Assembly (NCBI GenBank): GCA_945860325.1
Contig: CAMARL010000076.1
Span: 1-8,078, forward strand
Direction: 5' to 3'
DNA length: 8,078 nucleotides
From: Spirosoma fluviale
Lineage (GTDB): Bacteria; Bacteroidota; Bacteroidia; Cytophagales; Spirosomataceae
Shown here: positions 1-6,789 of the stretch, in pieces
Layout: each line of letters starts with the position of its first letter
Position numbering within the stretch: position 1 is the first letter of the stretch
Notes under the pieces: model-generated
Told to the model about the DNA's origin: nothing
What the model saw: only the letters and a program-made list of their open reading frames with translations
The model's database searches: none
Made by a program: the position numbers and the translations under genes

Positions 1-1205
1 AGGCAAGAATCACGGGGGAAAGAGGTAGAACGACAGGACAAATAAAGGCCTTCGCAGATTTTATTTCGAATGATCAATGGCGCAAAGAAATTCATGACTC
101 TGCCCTTCCAGACCGACAACCCTTACCGAAACCCGATTTATTTCAAAAGCAAATTCCATTAGGTCCAAGCGTTATTTTTGGGGCAAGTAATTTCCCATTA
201 GCCTTTTCTGTGGCCGGTGGAGATACGATGTCTGCCCTCGCCGCAGGTTGTCCGGTCGTATTTAAAGCACATCCTGCCCACCCCAATACATGTGAATTAA
301 TGGGCACCGCCATTCAAAAGGCAGCCAAAAAAACTCATATGCCAGAAGGCGTATTTTCAATGGTTCATGCGACGAGCCACGAAATAGGTAGTTATTTGGT
401 CACTCATCCCATCACACAGGCCGTCGGCTTTACAGGTTCATACCGCGGTGGAAAAGCTTTATATGATTTAGCTGTTCGCAGACCCCAACCCATTCCCGTA
501 TATGCTGAAATGGGTAGCATCAATCCAGTGGTTTTGCTTTCAGAAAAAATTAAAATTTCTGGAGAGGCATTGGCCGACGGACTAAGTCAGTCGGTTTGCA
601 TGGGTGTGGGACAATTTTGTACCAATCCAGGCCTTTTAATCCTATTAAAGTCAGATGAAGGTTTTCTTGATCTTTTGGCAAGCCGATTAAACACGATGCC
701 TTTGGGGACCTTTTTGACGAAAGGGATCAAAGATGCGTATGCCAATGGAACGAAGTCATTAGCGAATCATACAGGTGTTCAGCAATTAACCCAAGCGGAT
801 TTACCTTCCCCTGCTCTATTTAAAACGAGTGCAAAAGAAGCCATGAATCATCCAGAGGTATTGGAAGAAGTTTTTGGGCCAAGTACCTTAGCGATTGTCG
901 CTGAAGACATGGAAGAAATGATTGCGTTCATCGATTCATTACCAGGCCAATTAACCGCTACGGTTCAAGGAGAATTAAGTGAATTAAGTAAATCTTCAGA
1001 TTTAATCGAGGCATTGACTCAAAAAGTAGGTCGTATTTTATTGAATGGTTTTCCAACTGGTGTAGAGGTTTCCGGAGCGATGGTTCATGGTGGTCCTTTC
1101 CCTTCGACGACTGATTCTAGGTCAACTTCCGTAGGAACGCAAGCGATTTACCGATTTACAAGACCGGTTTGTTTTCAGAACTTTTCGAGTGAAATGATTC
1201 CTTAA
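1..1205 (+). CDS. Alpha-ketoglutaric semialdehyde dehydrogenase-like aldehyde dehydrogenase (5' end missing)
   Basis: The reading frame is open from the left edge (first whole codon at 3) to TAA at 1203-1205. It gives 400 residues of a protein that is usually about 525 long, so roughly 120 N-terminal residues are missing. Numbering from codon 3, the aldehyde dehydrogenase landmarks are Asn63 in FGASNFP (transition-state stabilising Asn), Lys88 in VFKAHPAHP (cofactor binding), GFTGS at 142-146, the general-base Glu169 in AEMGS, and the nucleophile Cys206 in GQFCTNPG. The C-terminal stretch NGFPTGVEV, then HGGPFP and TDSRSTSVG, is typical of the KGSADH branch. That branch oxidises 2,5-dioxopentanoate to 2-oxoglutarate with NAD(P)+ in the cytoplasm, as the last step of hydroxyproline, pentose or sugar-acid breakdown. 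Which pathway applies cannot be told, because the upstream genes are outside the window. The gene is last in its transcription unit, since a terminator follows. Family call sure; exact substrate inferred. Confidence 0.9.
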   Translation, partial: ARITGERGRTTGQIKAFADFISNDQWRKEIHDSALPDRQPLPKPDLFQKQIPLGPSVIFGASNFPLAFSVAGGDTMSALAAGCPVVFKAHPAHPNTCELMGTAIQKAAKKTHMPEGVFSMVHATSHEIGSYLVTHPITQAVGFTGSYRGGKALYDLAVRRPQPIPVYAEMGSINPVVLLSEKIKISGEALADGLSQSVCMGVGQFCTNPGLLILLKSDEGFLDLLASRLNTMPLGTFLTKGIKDAYANGTKSLANHTGVQQLTQADLPSPALFKTSAKEAMNHPEVLEEVFGPSTLAIVAEDMEEMIAFIDSLPGQLTATVQGELSELSKSSDLIEALTQKVGRILLNGFPTGVEVSGAMVHGGPFPSTTDSRSTSVGTQAIYRFTRPVCFQNFSSEMIP

Positions 1206-1236
1206 TTGAGATGATTTTATAATTGATTTTATCAAT

Positions 1237-1266
1237 AAAAAAGCCAGCTAAATTGCTGGCTTTTTT
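1237..1266. terminator. Bidirectional intrinsic terminator between convergent genes
   Basis: Six A (1237-1242), then GCCAGC (1243-1248), a 6-base loop (1249-1254), GCTGGC (1255-1260) and six T (1261-1266) form a perfect 12-bp stem. It reads as GC stem plus U-tract on both strands. It lies 31 bases after the dehydrogenase stop on the + strand and 80 bases after the esterase stop on the - strand, so one structure can end both convergent transcripts. The rest of the 141-base spacer (1206-1346) shows nothing else I can name. Confidence 0.92.
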
Positions 1267-1346
1267 ATTTGAAAATCGAGAATAATGGCTCCATTTCTAA
1301 GATACCTTGAAAATATCAACCAAAATATCCTGATTAAGCGTTTAGA

Positions 1347-2642
1347 CTAAGGTTTTAATCGACCTAGCAACCAAGCACTCATCTTCTCACCTTGTTCAGG
1401 ATACGTCCAGTGGCCCGTGTCTAGCGCTAAGTATAAATCTTTCGGAGCTGAAATCACATTGTAAGCCGCATACATGGAAGTTGGCGGACAAGTTTCATCA
1501 TTATAACCCCAAGAATAATACCCAGGAACCTTCACTCGACGAGCGAAATTCACCACATCATAATACGATAAAGTAGAAATTTTATCCTTTTTCTCATTCG
1601 CCGACCTATTTGCTTTATCAAAATAATGTGGCCACCCACCTGCTCGGTCAAACAAATAACCTGTCACGTCCGATAACGCCGGATAAAAAGCACCTAAACT
1701 TTTAACTCGGGAATCTAAAGCTGTGGTAATAATCGACAAAGCTCCTCCTTGGCTTCCCCCAGTAACTGCTAAATTGCTGCCATCATATTGAGGCAAACTC
1801 GTCAGAAAATCATTTGCTCGCACGCATCCTAAATACACTCGCTTATAATAAAAACGATCCTTATCGTCCATATTATAATTAAAATAACCGGATAAAGGAC
1901 CCGAACCTAAATCGGTATACACCGTTGGGTTCATGTCTACGGGAACCCCATGAATCCCAATTTGAAAAGTAATTACACCTTTCTCTGCCGTGGCTATATC
2001 CCCACCATAGGCACGTACACCGGCTCCGGGAACCTGCAACAAAGCTGGGTATTTTCCCTCTTTTTTAGGCACACATAAAATTCCATACAGTCGAGAACCC
2101 AATCGATAATTTTGCAAATTAACGTGATATACATTTGTTTTTTCAGTACATCTTTCAGGCATCAATGTCATCTTTGCATCCATCGGAATCTTAGCCAGAT
2201 CCTCTTTGGCCTTTTCCCAAAAATTATCAAAGTCGGCAGGATTCTCAACGGTTGGCTGAATGTTTCCGGGGGCAAATCCAGCCGTGGCAAGATTGCGATA
2301 CTCCTTGCCATCAACTTCAGCGACGGCAATACAACGAAGGAATCCTGCTTTGGATAGCGTTCCTCCGTCGAGTTTAATGATACCAGTTGATGCAATCACC
2401 GATTTCTTTTGTGTAGGATCCTGTTTCTCTGGTCCTATTTCATAGCGAACTGATGCATTGGGAACAAGACTTCCATTCTTGGTTACGGTAATGGTAAAAT
2501 TCACTTTCTCTCCAATGCTATAATTCCAATTCGCATGATCAGCAGAAACGGCTACCTTAATGATTTTTTCTGTAGGTTGGCCAAAAGCCACAGATATTGC
2601 CATGATCGACAATAATCCAATAAACTGAATACGTTTCAACAT
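1347..2642 (-). CDS. Secreted acetyl xylan esterase family (AXE1/CE7-like) alpha/beta-hydrolase
   Basis: This is a 431-residue protein. Residues 1-21 are a signal peptide (basic MLKR, then a hydrophobic core, likely cut after AFG before Gln22). There is no lipobox Cys, so the mature enzyme should be free in the periplasm or outside. Residues about 25-125 look like a beta-rich accessory domain. The hydrolase domain covers about 130-431, with PGAG and YGGD at 205-215, nucleophile Ser297 in GGSQGG (295-300), Asp382 in GYNDETCPP and His411 in DTGHW, a complete putative triad. AXE1 enzymes remove acetyl groups from xylan, acetylated sugars or cephalosporin C. The actual substrate here is not known. 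The RGQ and HE motifs usual in CE7 read IHG and HW here. ATG at 2642 is chosen because it gives an intact signal peptide and starts 11 bases after the kinase stop. No SusC/SusD or other polysaccharide-utilisation genes are in view. Confidence 0.85.
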   Translation of the reverse strand: MLKRIQFIGLLSIMAISVAFGQPTEKIIKVAVSADHANWNYSIGEKVNFTITVTKNGSLVPNASVRYEIGPEKQDPTQKKSVIASTGIIKLDGGTLSKAGFLRCIAVAEVDGKEYRNLATAGFAPGNIQPTVENPADFDNFWEKAKEDLAKIPMDAKMTLMPERCTEKTNVYHVNLQNYRLGSRLYGILCVPKKEGKYPALLQVPGAGVRAYGGDIATAEKGVITFQIGIHGVPVDMNPTVYTDLGSGPLSGYFNYNMDDKDRFYYKRVYLGCVRANDFLTSLPQYDGSNLAVTGGSQGGALSIITTALDSRVKSLGAFYPALSDVTGYLFDRAGGWPHYFDKANRSANEKKDKISTLSYYDVVNFARRVKVPGYYSWGYNDETCPPTSMYAAYNVISAPKDLYLALDTGHWTYPEQGEKMSAWLLGRLKP

Positions 2643-2653
2643 AATTATTAGGT

Positions 2654-5600
2654 TTAAAGTTTAATTATTTCAATTTCAAATTTATGCAATGCAGATGTAA
2701 GCCATGTGATTTCTTCTTCAAAATTTGTAAAATCGCATACCTTGGCCTTAGTCTCAATCTTCTCACAAATTTCATGAACTTGCGAAGCACCCAAAGTACC
2801 CGAATTTCCTTTTAAAGTATGTAATTCAGACTGAACACCCTGGCAATCATTCAATTTATAGGCCTTTTCAGCGGTTTCAATTTGCTCCTTGGCTTCAATA
2901 ATAAATTCAGCCAACATCCCTTTTACAAAAGCTAAATCCCCTCCCATAGCCTCTGATAATGCATGTAGGACGTCAACATCCACAACCAAAGAGGTTTTGT
3001 TTTTACTGGATTTACCTACTTTATTCTTTGGATTTTCTACTTTTTTCCCTGTAACCCATTGAGTCACCATCTCAATTAAAGATTGGGCGCGTATGGGTTT
3101 GGCTAAATAATCATCCATGCCAACCGCCATAAATCGATCACGATCTTCTTTCATTGCATAAGCTGTCATGGCTATAATTGGAGGCAAATCAATTATTTTT
3201 AAGTCTTTTAATTGCTTAGTTGTTTCCATTCCATCCATCTCAGGCATTTGAATATCCATCAAAACGAGATCATAAGTCACATCAGACTGCAATTGTAAAA
3301 TAGCCTCTTTTCCACTCGAAACTGAATCGACCTGACATCCCGACCTAACCAAAATTTGACTCGCGACTTTTCTATTGGTCGCATTGTCGTCGACCAATAA
3401 AATAGTGGGCCTTAACTCACTCAATTTCCCGCTAATCTCAAACGTTTTGTCTTCCTTTTGTTCAATGGCAAATGCACGATCCCCTACTTTTAAATTGATT
3501 GTAAACCAAAAAATACTTCCCACACCCACCGTCGATTCCACGCCCACATCCCCATCCATCAGTTTACATATCTCACGAGAAATGGCCAAACCTAAGCCTG
3601 TTCCCCCATGAACTTTTGTGGTAGAATTATCAAGTTGCTGAAACGAATTAAACAATATTTTTAAATCAGCCTCGCTAATGCCAACTCCCGTATCCGAAAC
3701 TTTGACATGTAAATCAAATCGATCATCTATTTTATTTAAGACCGAAACGTCAATTTGAATGTTACCATTCTCCGTAAATTTGAGAGCGTTTGAGGTCAGA
3801 TTGGATAATATTTGCAACAAACGTGTTTCATCTACATGTACACATTCAGGTATATCAGATGCCAAATCAAAGGACAAAGTATTTCCTTTCTGCTTAGCGA
3901 TTTGAGAAAACAAAGCCATTAGACGCTCAAAAACATCTCTTAAAATAATATCTCGAGGATGTAAAGCCATTTTACCCGCTTCAATTTTCGCTAAATCTAA
4001 AATGTCATTTAAAATATTTAAAAGGGTATCCGATGATTTTTTGATCGTTTGAACATAATCCTTTTGTTCTGTATCCAAGCTCGTATCACTCAGCATATCC
4101 ACCATTCCTATCACTCCATTCATTGGCGTACGAATCTCATGACTCATATTCGCCAAAAACTGCTCCTTCACTTTTAGGGAATATTCCGCCTGTTCACGAG
4201 CTAAGACTAATTCTCTTTGATATTTTTTTAAATCGGTAATATCACGAGCGATACCGGAAACTTCTTGAATGGACCCCTGGGATAAAATTGGGTTTAAATA
4301 AACTTCAAGCCACTTTTCAACGCCCTCCTTCGTCTGTAACTCAAGCTCAAAATGTTGTTTTTTACCCCGAAAAGCTGCTTTGTATTTATCTTCCAAGGGA
4401 CGTCGCTCTTCAGGAGGCAACAATTTAAAACCCATAGTCTCGGTTGAAATATTCAATTGAGGACTCCTGTTAAGTTGCTTCTCCAATAATTCAGCATACT
4501 CAAGGTTAAAACTGGTCAGCATCAATCGCTTATTGACCGACCACATTAAATGAGAACTACCTTCAAAAATCGCACTTAATCGAGCTGTTTCGCGCGCTAA
4601 AGCCTCTTCCGCCTGTTTTCTAGCGATGGCAAGCGCTACTTGACCCGAGATAAAATCCAATAACTCTAAATCTCGGTTTTCATACTTGTTAACCCTTTCA
4701 TAGGATTTAACCCCAATAATACCAGTAACCCGATCACCTATTCGTAAAGGCACACAAAGCATCACTTTAGGCACAACCCCATATAAATAAATAACCTTTT
4801 CCTGGGCCAATTTATGAATTTCGTCATCATGCAAAATCAATGGCTTATTGGCCATAATGGCGTATTCAGTCAAACCATTGCCTAATTTTCGCTTCGTAAA
4901 ATGAACTCTCGAATTGAAATATTCATCGATGTAATAAGGAAAATACAAAAAGCTTTTAGCCGGATCATATTGCGCAATAAAGAAGTTCTTAACGTCAATC
5001 ACCTCCCCTAATTGTTTGTGGATATTCACATACAAATCGTCCAAATTCGTGGAATTTATCGCCACTTGGGCAATGGAAGAAAACAATTTATTGGCTCGCT
5101 CTGCCCGAACTTTTGCAGTGGAATTATGTAAAATACACCGATAGGCCGTTGGCAATCCCTTTTCAAACCGACAAGTCACCGAGCCGCTGACATATAATCG
5201 ACGGCCATCTTTACGCTTAAAAACAGCGGTAAATTCAGTTAACTCTTCCCCTTTACTAAGTTTTGTGAATTGATCGATCGTTTTGTGGGCAAACTCAGGA
5301 TGCAAAACATCTTGCATTTTCAAATCCTTTGATTCCTCTTCCGTATACCCCATGGTTTCAAGCCAGGCCTTATTGACAAACAAAAACCGACCGGAAATAC
5401 CCGTTATTTGGATTAAGTCGGTCGTATTATTGATCAAGTCTTGAAGTTGGGAATTCGACCTATTAAGCGCTTCAGTCACCTTTTTCCGCTCGGTCACATC
5501 CTCACCGATGATACTTAAAAAGGTATTCGAATCCGATTCACTGATGATAGTGGAAGAAACCTCCACCCATTTTACGGCACCCGTTTTAGTGATGTAATTT

Positions 5601-5851
5601 CTTTCTCTTTCTTCAAATAATCCACCAGAATCAATCGCCTTATTAAAAGAAGCACGTCTGGCTTCACTTTCTTCTGGGGGCAATAGGGTGGAGAAAAAAT
5701 CTTTCCCATTTAATTCCGATGGCTCGTAGCCTAAAATAGTATGTGTAAAGGCGTTGGCATGGACAATGATCCCGTCTGTTGACATAATAAGACCAAAAAG
5801 CTTTACGCCCTCTAATGTCTTTATCAAATTATCAGTGGAAGCCTGCTCCAT
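2654..5851 (-). CDS. Soluble hybrid sensor histidine kinase, PAS-PAS-GAF-PAS-HisKA-HATPase-REC-HPt
   Basis: The protein has 1065 residues from ATG 5851. Domains in order: PAS1 (about 8-125), PAS2 (130-250), GAF (258-412), PAS3 (422-545), a short helical linker, HisKA with phospho-acceptor His571 in NMSHEIRTPMNG, HATPase with N-box Asn688 (SNALKFT), G1 Asp720 (SDTGVGIS) and G2 GGTGLGLAIS (749-758). Then comes a receiver with acidic pair Asp821/Asp822, phospho-acceptor Asp866 (LMDIQMPEMDG), Thr896 and Lys918. Last is an HPt domain with His1011 (LHTLKGNSG). All key residues are present, so an internal His-Asp-His relay is expected, ending on an external response regulator that is not in this window. 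No signal peptide or membrane segment is seen, so it should sense a cytoplasmic signal through PAS/GAF; the ligand is unknown. The frame stays open to a TTG at 5938, but that start would overlap rsmA head-on, so ATG 5851 is preferred. The esterase gene follows after 11 bases and may be co-transcribed. Confidence 0.93.
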   Translation of the reverse strand: MEQASTDNLIKTLEGVKLFGLIMSTDGIIVHANAFTHTILGYEPSELNGKDFFSTLLPPEESEARRASFNKAIDSGGLFEERERNYITKTGAVKWVEVSSTIISESDSNTFLSIIGEDVTERKKVTEALNRSNSQLQDLINNTTDLIQITGISGRFLFVNKAWLETMGYTEEESKDLKMQDVLHPEFAHKTIDQFTKLSKGEELTEFTAVFKRKDGRRLYVSGSVTCRFEKGLPTAYRCILHNSTAKVRAERANKLFSSIAQVAINSTNLDDLYVNIHKQLGEVIDVKNFFIAQYDPAKSFLYFPYYIDEYFNSRVHFTKRKLGNGLTEYAIMANKPLILHDDEIHKLAQEKVIYLYGVVPKVMLCVPLRIGDRVTGIIGVKSYERVNKYENRDLELLDFISGQVALAIARKQAEEALARETARLSAIFEGSSHLMWSVNKRLMLTSFNLEYAELLEKQLNRSPQLNISTETMGFKLLPPEERRPLEDKYKAAFRGKKQHFELELQTKEGVEKWLEVYLNPILSQGSIQEVSGIARDITDLKKYQRELVLAREQAEYSLKVKEQFLANMSHEIRTPMNGVIGMVDMLSDTSLDTEQKDYVQTIKKSSDTLLNILNDILDLAKIEAGKMALHPRDIILRDVFERLMALFSQIAKQKGNTLSFDLASDIPECVHVDETRLLQILSNLTSNALKFTENGNIQIDVSVLNKIDDRFDLHVKVSDTGVGISEADLKILFNSFQQLDNSTTKVHGGTGLGLAISREICKLMDGDVGVESTVGVGSIFWFTINLKVGDRAFAIEQKEDKTFEISGKLSELRPTILLVDDNATNRKVASQILVRSGCQVDSVSSGKEAILQLQSDVTYDLVLMDIQMPEMDGMETTKQLKDLKIIDLPPIIAMTAYAMKEDRDRFMAVGMDDYLAKPIRAQSLIEMVTQWVTGKKVENPKNKVGKSSKNKTSLVVDVDVLHALSEAMGGDLAFVKGMLAEFIIEAKEQIETAEKAYKLNDCQGVQSELHTLKGNSGTLGASQVHEICEKIETKAKVCDFTNFEEEITWLTSALHKFEIEIIKL
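2677..2684 (-). promoter_or_regulatory. Possible internal -7 element for the esterase gene
   Basis: On the - strand these bases read TAAATTTG, an exact match to the Bacteroidota -7 consensus TAnnTTTG, 34 bases before the esterase ATG. It lies inside the last codons of the kinase gene (around residues 1056-1058, HKF). No TTG-like -33 element sits at a good distance upstream, and AT-rich coding DNA gives such matches by chance. It is therefore only a hint that the esterase can be transcribed apart from the kinase. Confidence 0.3.
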
Positions 5852-5866
5852 GGGTAAATTTAAAAT

Positions 5867-5900
5867 TTTGCTTAAATGTACGAAAAAGGGCTTAATTTTA
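5867..5900 (+). promoter_or_regulatory. Predicted rsmA promoter (Bacteroidota -33/-7 type)
   Basis: TTTG at 5867-5870, a 22-base spacer, and TAATTTTA at 5893-5900 fit the Bacteroidota promoter form TTTG / TAnnTTTG, with one mismatch (final A for G). Transcription would start near 5907, giving a leader of about 16 bases to the GTG at 5923. It overlaps the predicted promoter of the opposite gene almost fully. The region is AT-rich, so chance matches are possible. Confidence 0.45.
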
Positions 5901-5906
5901 CTCAAT
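5873..5906 (-). promoter_or_regulatory. Predicted promoter of the hybrid kinase gene (and perhaps the esterase)
   Basis: Read on the - strand: ATTG (5906-5903), a 22-base spacer, and TACATTTA (5880-5873), one mismatch from TAnnTTTG. The start site would fall near 5866, about 15 bases before ATG 5851. This would exclude translation from the upstream TTG at 5938. The spacer length equals those of the rsmA and mgtE candidates. Confidence 0.42.
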
Positions 5907-5922
5907 AAACCCAGAAGCGCAG

Positions 5923-6705
5923 GTGCAAGTAAGAGCAAAGAAAAGTCTAGGACAGCATTTTTTAAAGGATTTGGACGCTGCTAAGCGAATTGTGGATGGG
6001 CTTCAACCGAATGGTGCCTACGACAAAGTATTGGAAATAGGACCAGGAATGGGGGTTTTGACACAGTTCTTGGTCAAAAAAACAGAATATCAAACTTCAT
6101 TAATTGAGATAGATCAGGAATCAGTAGCCTACTTAAGAAAAAATTACCTTGAGTTTACGGGACCTAGGTTGATCGATGGCGACTTTCTGCGGTATCCATT
6201 AGAAAATATTTTTGGTGAAGAAAAATTCGGGATTGTTGGCAATTTCCCTTACTTCATCTCCACTCAAATATTTTTCAGAGTCCTGGAGTACAAAGATCAA
6301 TGTATCGAAATCGTAGGTATGTTGCAAAAAGAAGTAGCGGTACGATTAGCCGCAAAACCTGGCAATAAAGATTATGGGATATTAAGTGTTTTGCTACAAG
6401 CCCATTATGACATCGAATATTTATTTAGTCTAGGACCTGAAGTATTTACTCCTCCCCCGAAAGTCAATTCAGGCGTCATAAGATTGGTGCGAAATTGGGA
6501 CAAAAAACTGGAATGTGATCCCGCAAAATTTAAAGCTTTGGTGAAAATGGCCTTTAATCAAAGGAGAAAAACACTTCGGAATGCCCTTAGGTCATTGCAA
6601 TTGCCCGATCATCCCCTGTTAACCAAAAGAGCGGAGCAATTAGGAGTACCCGAATTCACGGAATTAACTGAATTGTGGAAAGCTCAGGGATATCCAGGGG
6701 CCTAA
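5923..6705 (+). CDS. rsmA: 16S rRNA (adenine1518-N6/adenine1519-N6)-dimethyltransferase RsmA
   Basis: At 260 residues this is the usual length for RsmA/KsgA. The enzyme uses S-adenosylmethionine to dimethylate the two adjacent adenines in the 3'-terminal hairpin of 16S rRNA, a late step in small-subunit assembly in the cytoplasm. Seen in order: the N-terminal family motif GQHFLKD (10-16), SAM-binding LEIGPGMGVLT (37-47), the acidic ribose-binding IEID (61-64), GDFL (86-89), the catalytic NFPY (107-110), PPPKVNSG (177-184) and the C-terminal FNQRRKTLRN (211-220). The start is GTG at 5923. Upstream the frame holds no ATG before a stop at 5893-5895, and starting at the next ATG would remove the conserved motifs. 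The catalytic motif continues with Phe rather than the more common Asn (NFPYF). It is transcribed away from the kinase gene, and mgtE follows in the same direction after 84 bases with no terminator seen. Confidence 0.97.
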   Translation: MQVRAKKSLGQHFLKDLDAAKRIVDGLQPNGAYDKVLEIGPGMGVLTQFLVKKTEYQTSLIEIDQESVAYLRKNYLEFTGPRLIDGDFLRYPLENIFGEEKFGIVGNFPYFISTQIFFRVLEYKDQCIEIVGMLQKEVAVRLAAKPGNKDYGILSVLLQAHYDIEYLFSLGPEVFTPPPKVNSGVIRLVRNWDKKLECDPAKFKALVKMAFNQRRKTLRNALRSLQLPDHPLLTKRAEQLGVPEFTELTELWKAQGYPGA

Positions 6706-6726
6706 TTCAGGATATCTTCCTTTCAA

Positions 6727-6760
6727 ATTGCCTGATTTAAGCCAATATTTTATAAATTTG
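6727..6760 (+). promoter_or_regulatory. Predicted mgtE promoter
   Basis: ATTG at 6727-6730, a 22-base spacer, and TAAATTTG at 6753-6760 are a very good match to the Bacteroidota promoter, with an exact -7 element. The start site would fall near 6767, leaving a leader of only about 23 bases before ATG 6790. That is too short for a magnesium riboswitch. No Shine-Dalgarno site precedes the ATG. Confidence 0.6.
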
Positions 6761-6789
6761 CAGATTATTCATTTTCTTAACCTCAAATC

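Noticed and set aside
2112..2445. Short open frames on both strands inside the esterase gene (2112-2357 +, 2260-2445 +, 2168-2395 -)
   Set aside because: They lie wholly inside a well-supported gene in other frames, have Cys/Arg/Pro-rich or low-complexity translations, and resemble no family I know.
3375..3611. Open frame of 78 codons on the + strand antisense to the kinase HATPase/REC region
   Set aside because: The opposite strand encodes conserved catalytic motifs here, and the translation has no recognisable domain.
1347..5851. Polysaccharide-utilisation locus suggested by an esterase next to a hybrid kinase
   Set aside because: No SusC/SusD or glycoside hydrolase is present. The kinase lacks the periplasmic beta-propeller sensor and the AraC-type output of the usual PUL hybrid regulators.
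5754..5984. Open frame of 76 codons on the + strand spanning the kinase start and the rsmA start
   Set aside because: It overlaps both real genes in other frames and ignores the predicted promoters; the translation looks random.
6683..6718. Near-repeat CAGGGATATC / CAGGATATC at the end of rsmA
   Set aside because: It is a single short imperfect repeat with no T-tract and no stable stem, so neither a terminator nor an element end.
6706..6789. Magnesium riboswitch (M-box) upstream of mgtE
   Set aside because: The whole gap is 84 bases and the predicted leader about 23 bases, too short; no stem pattern of that kind is seen.
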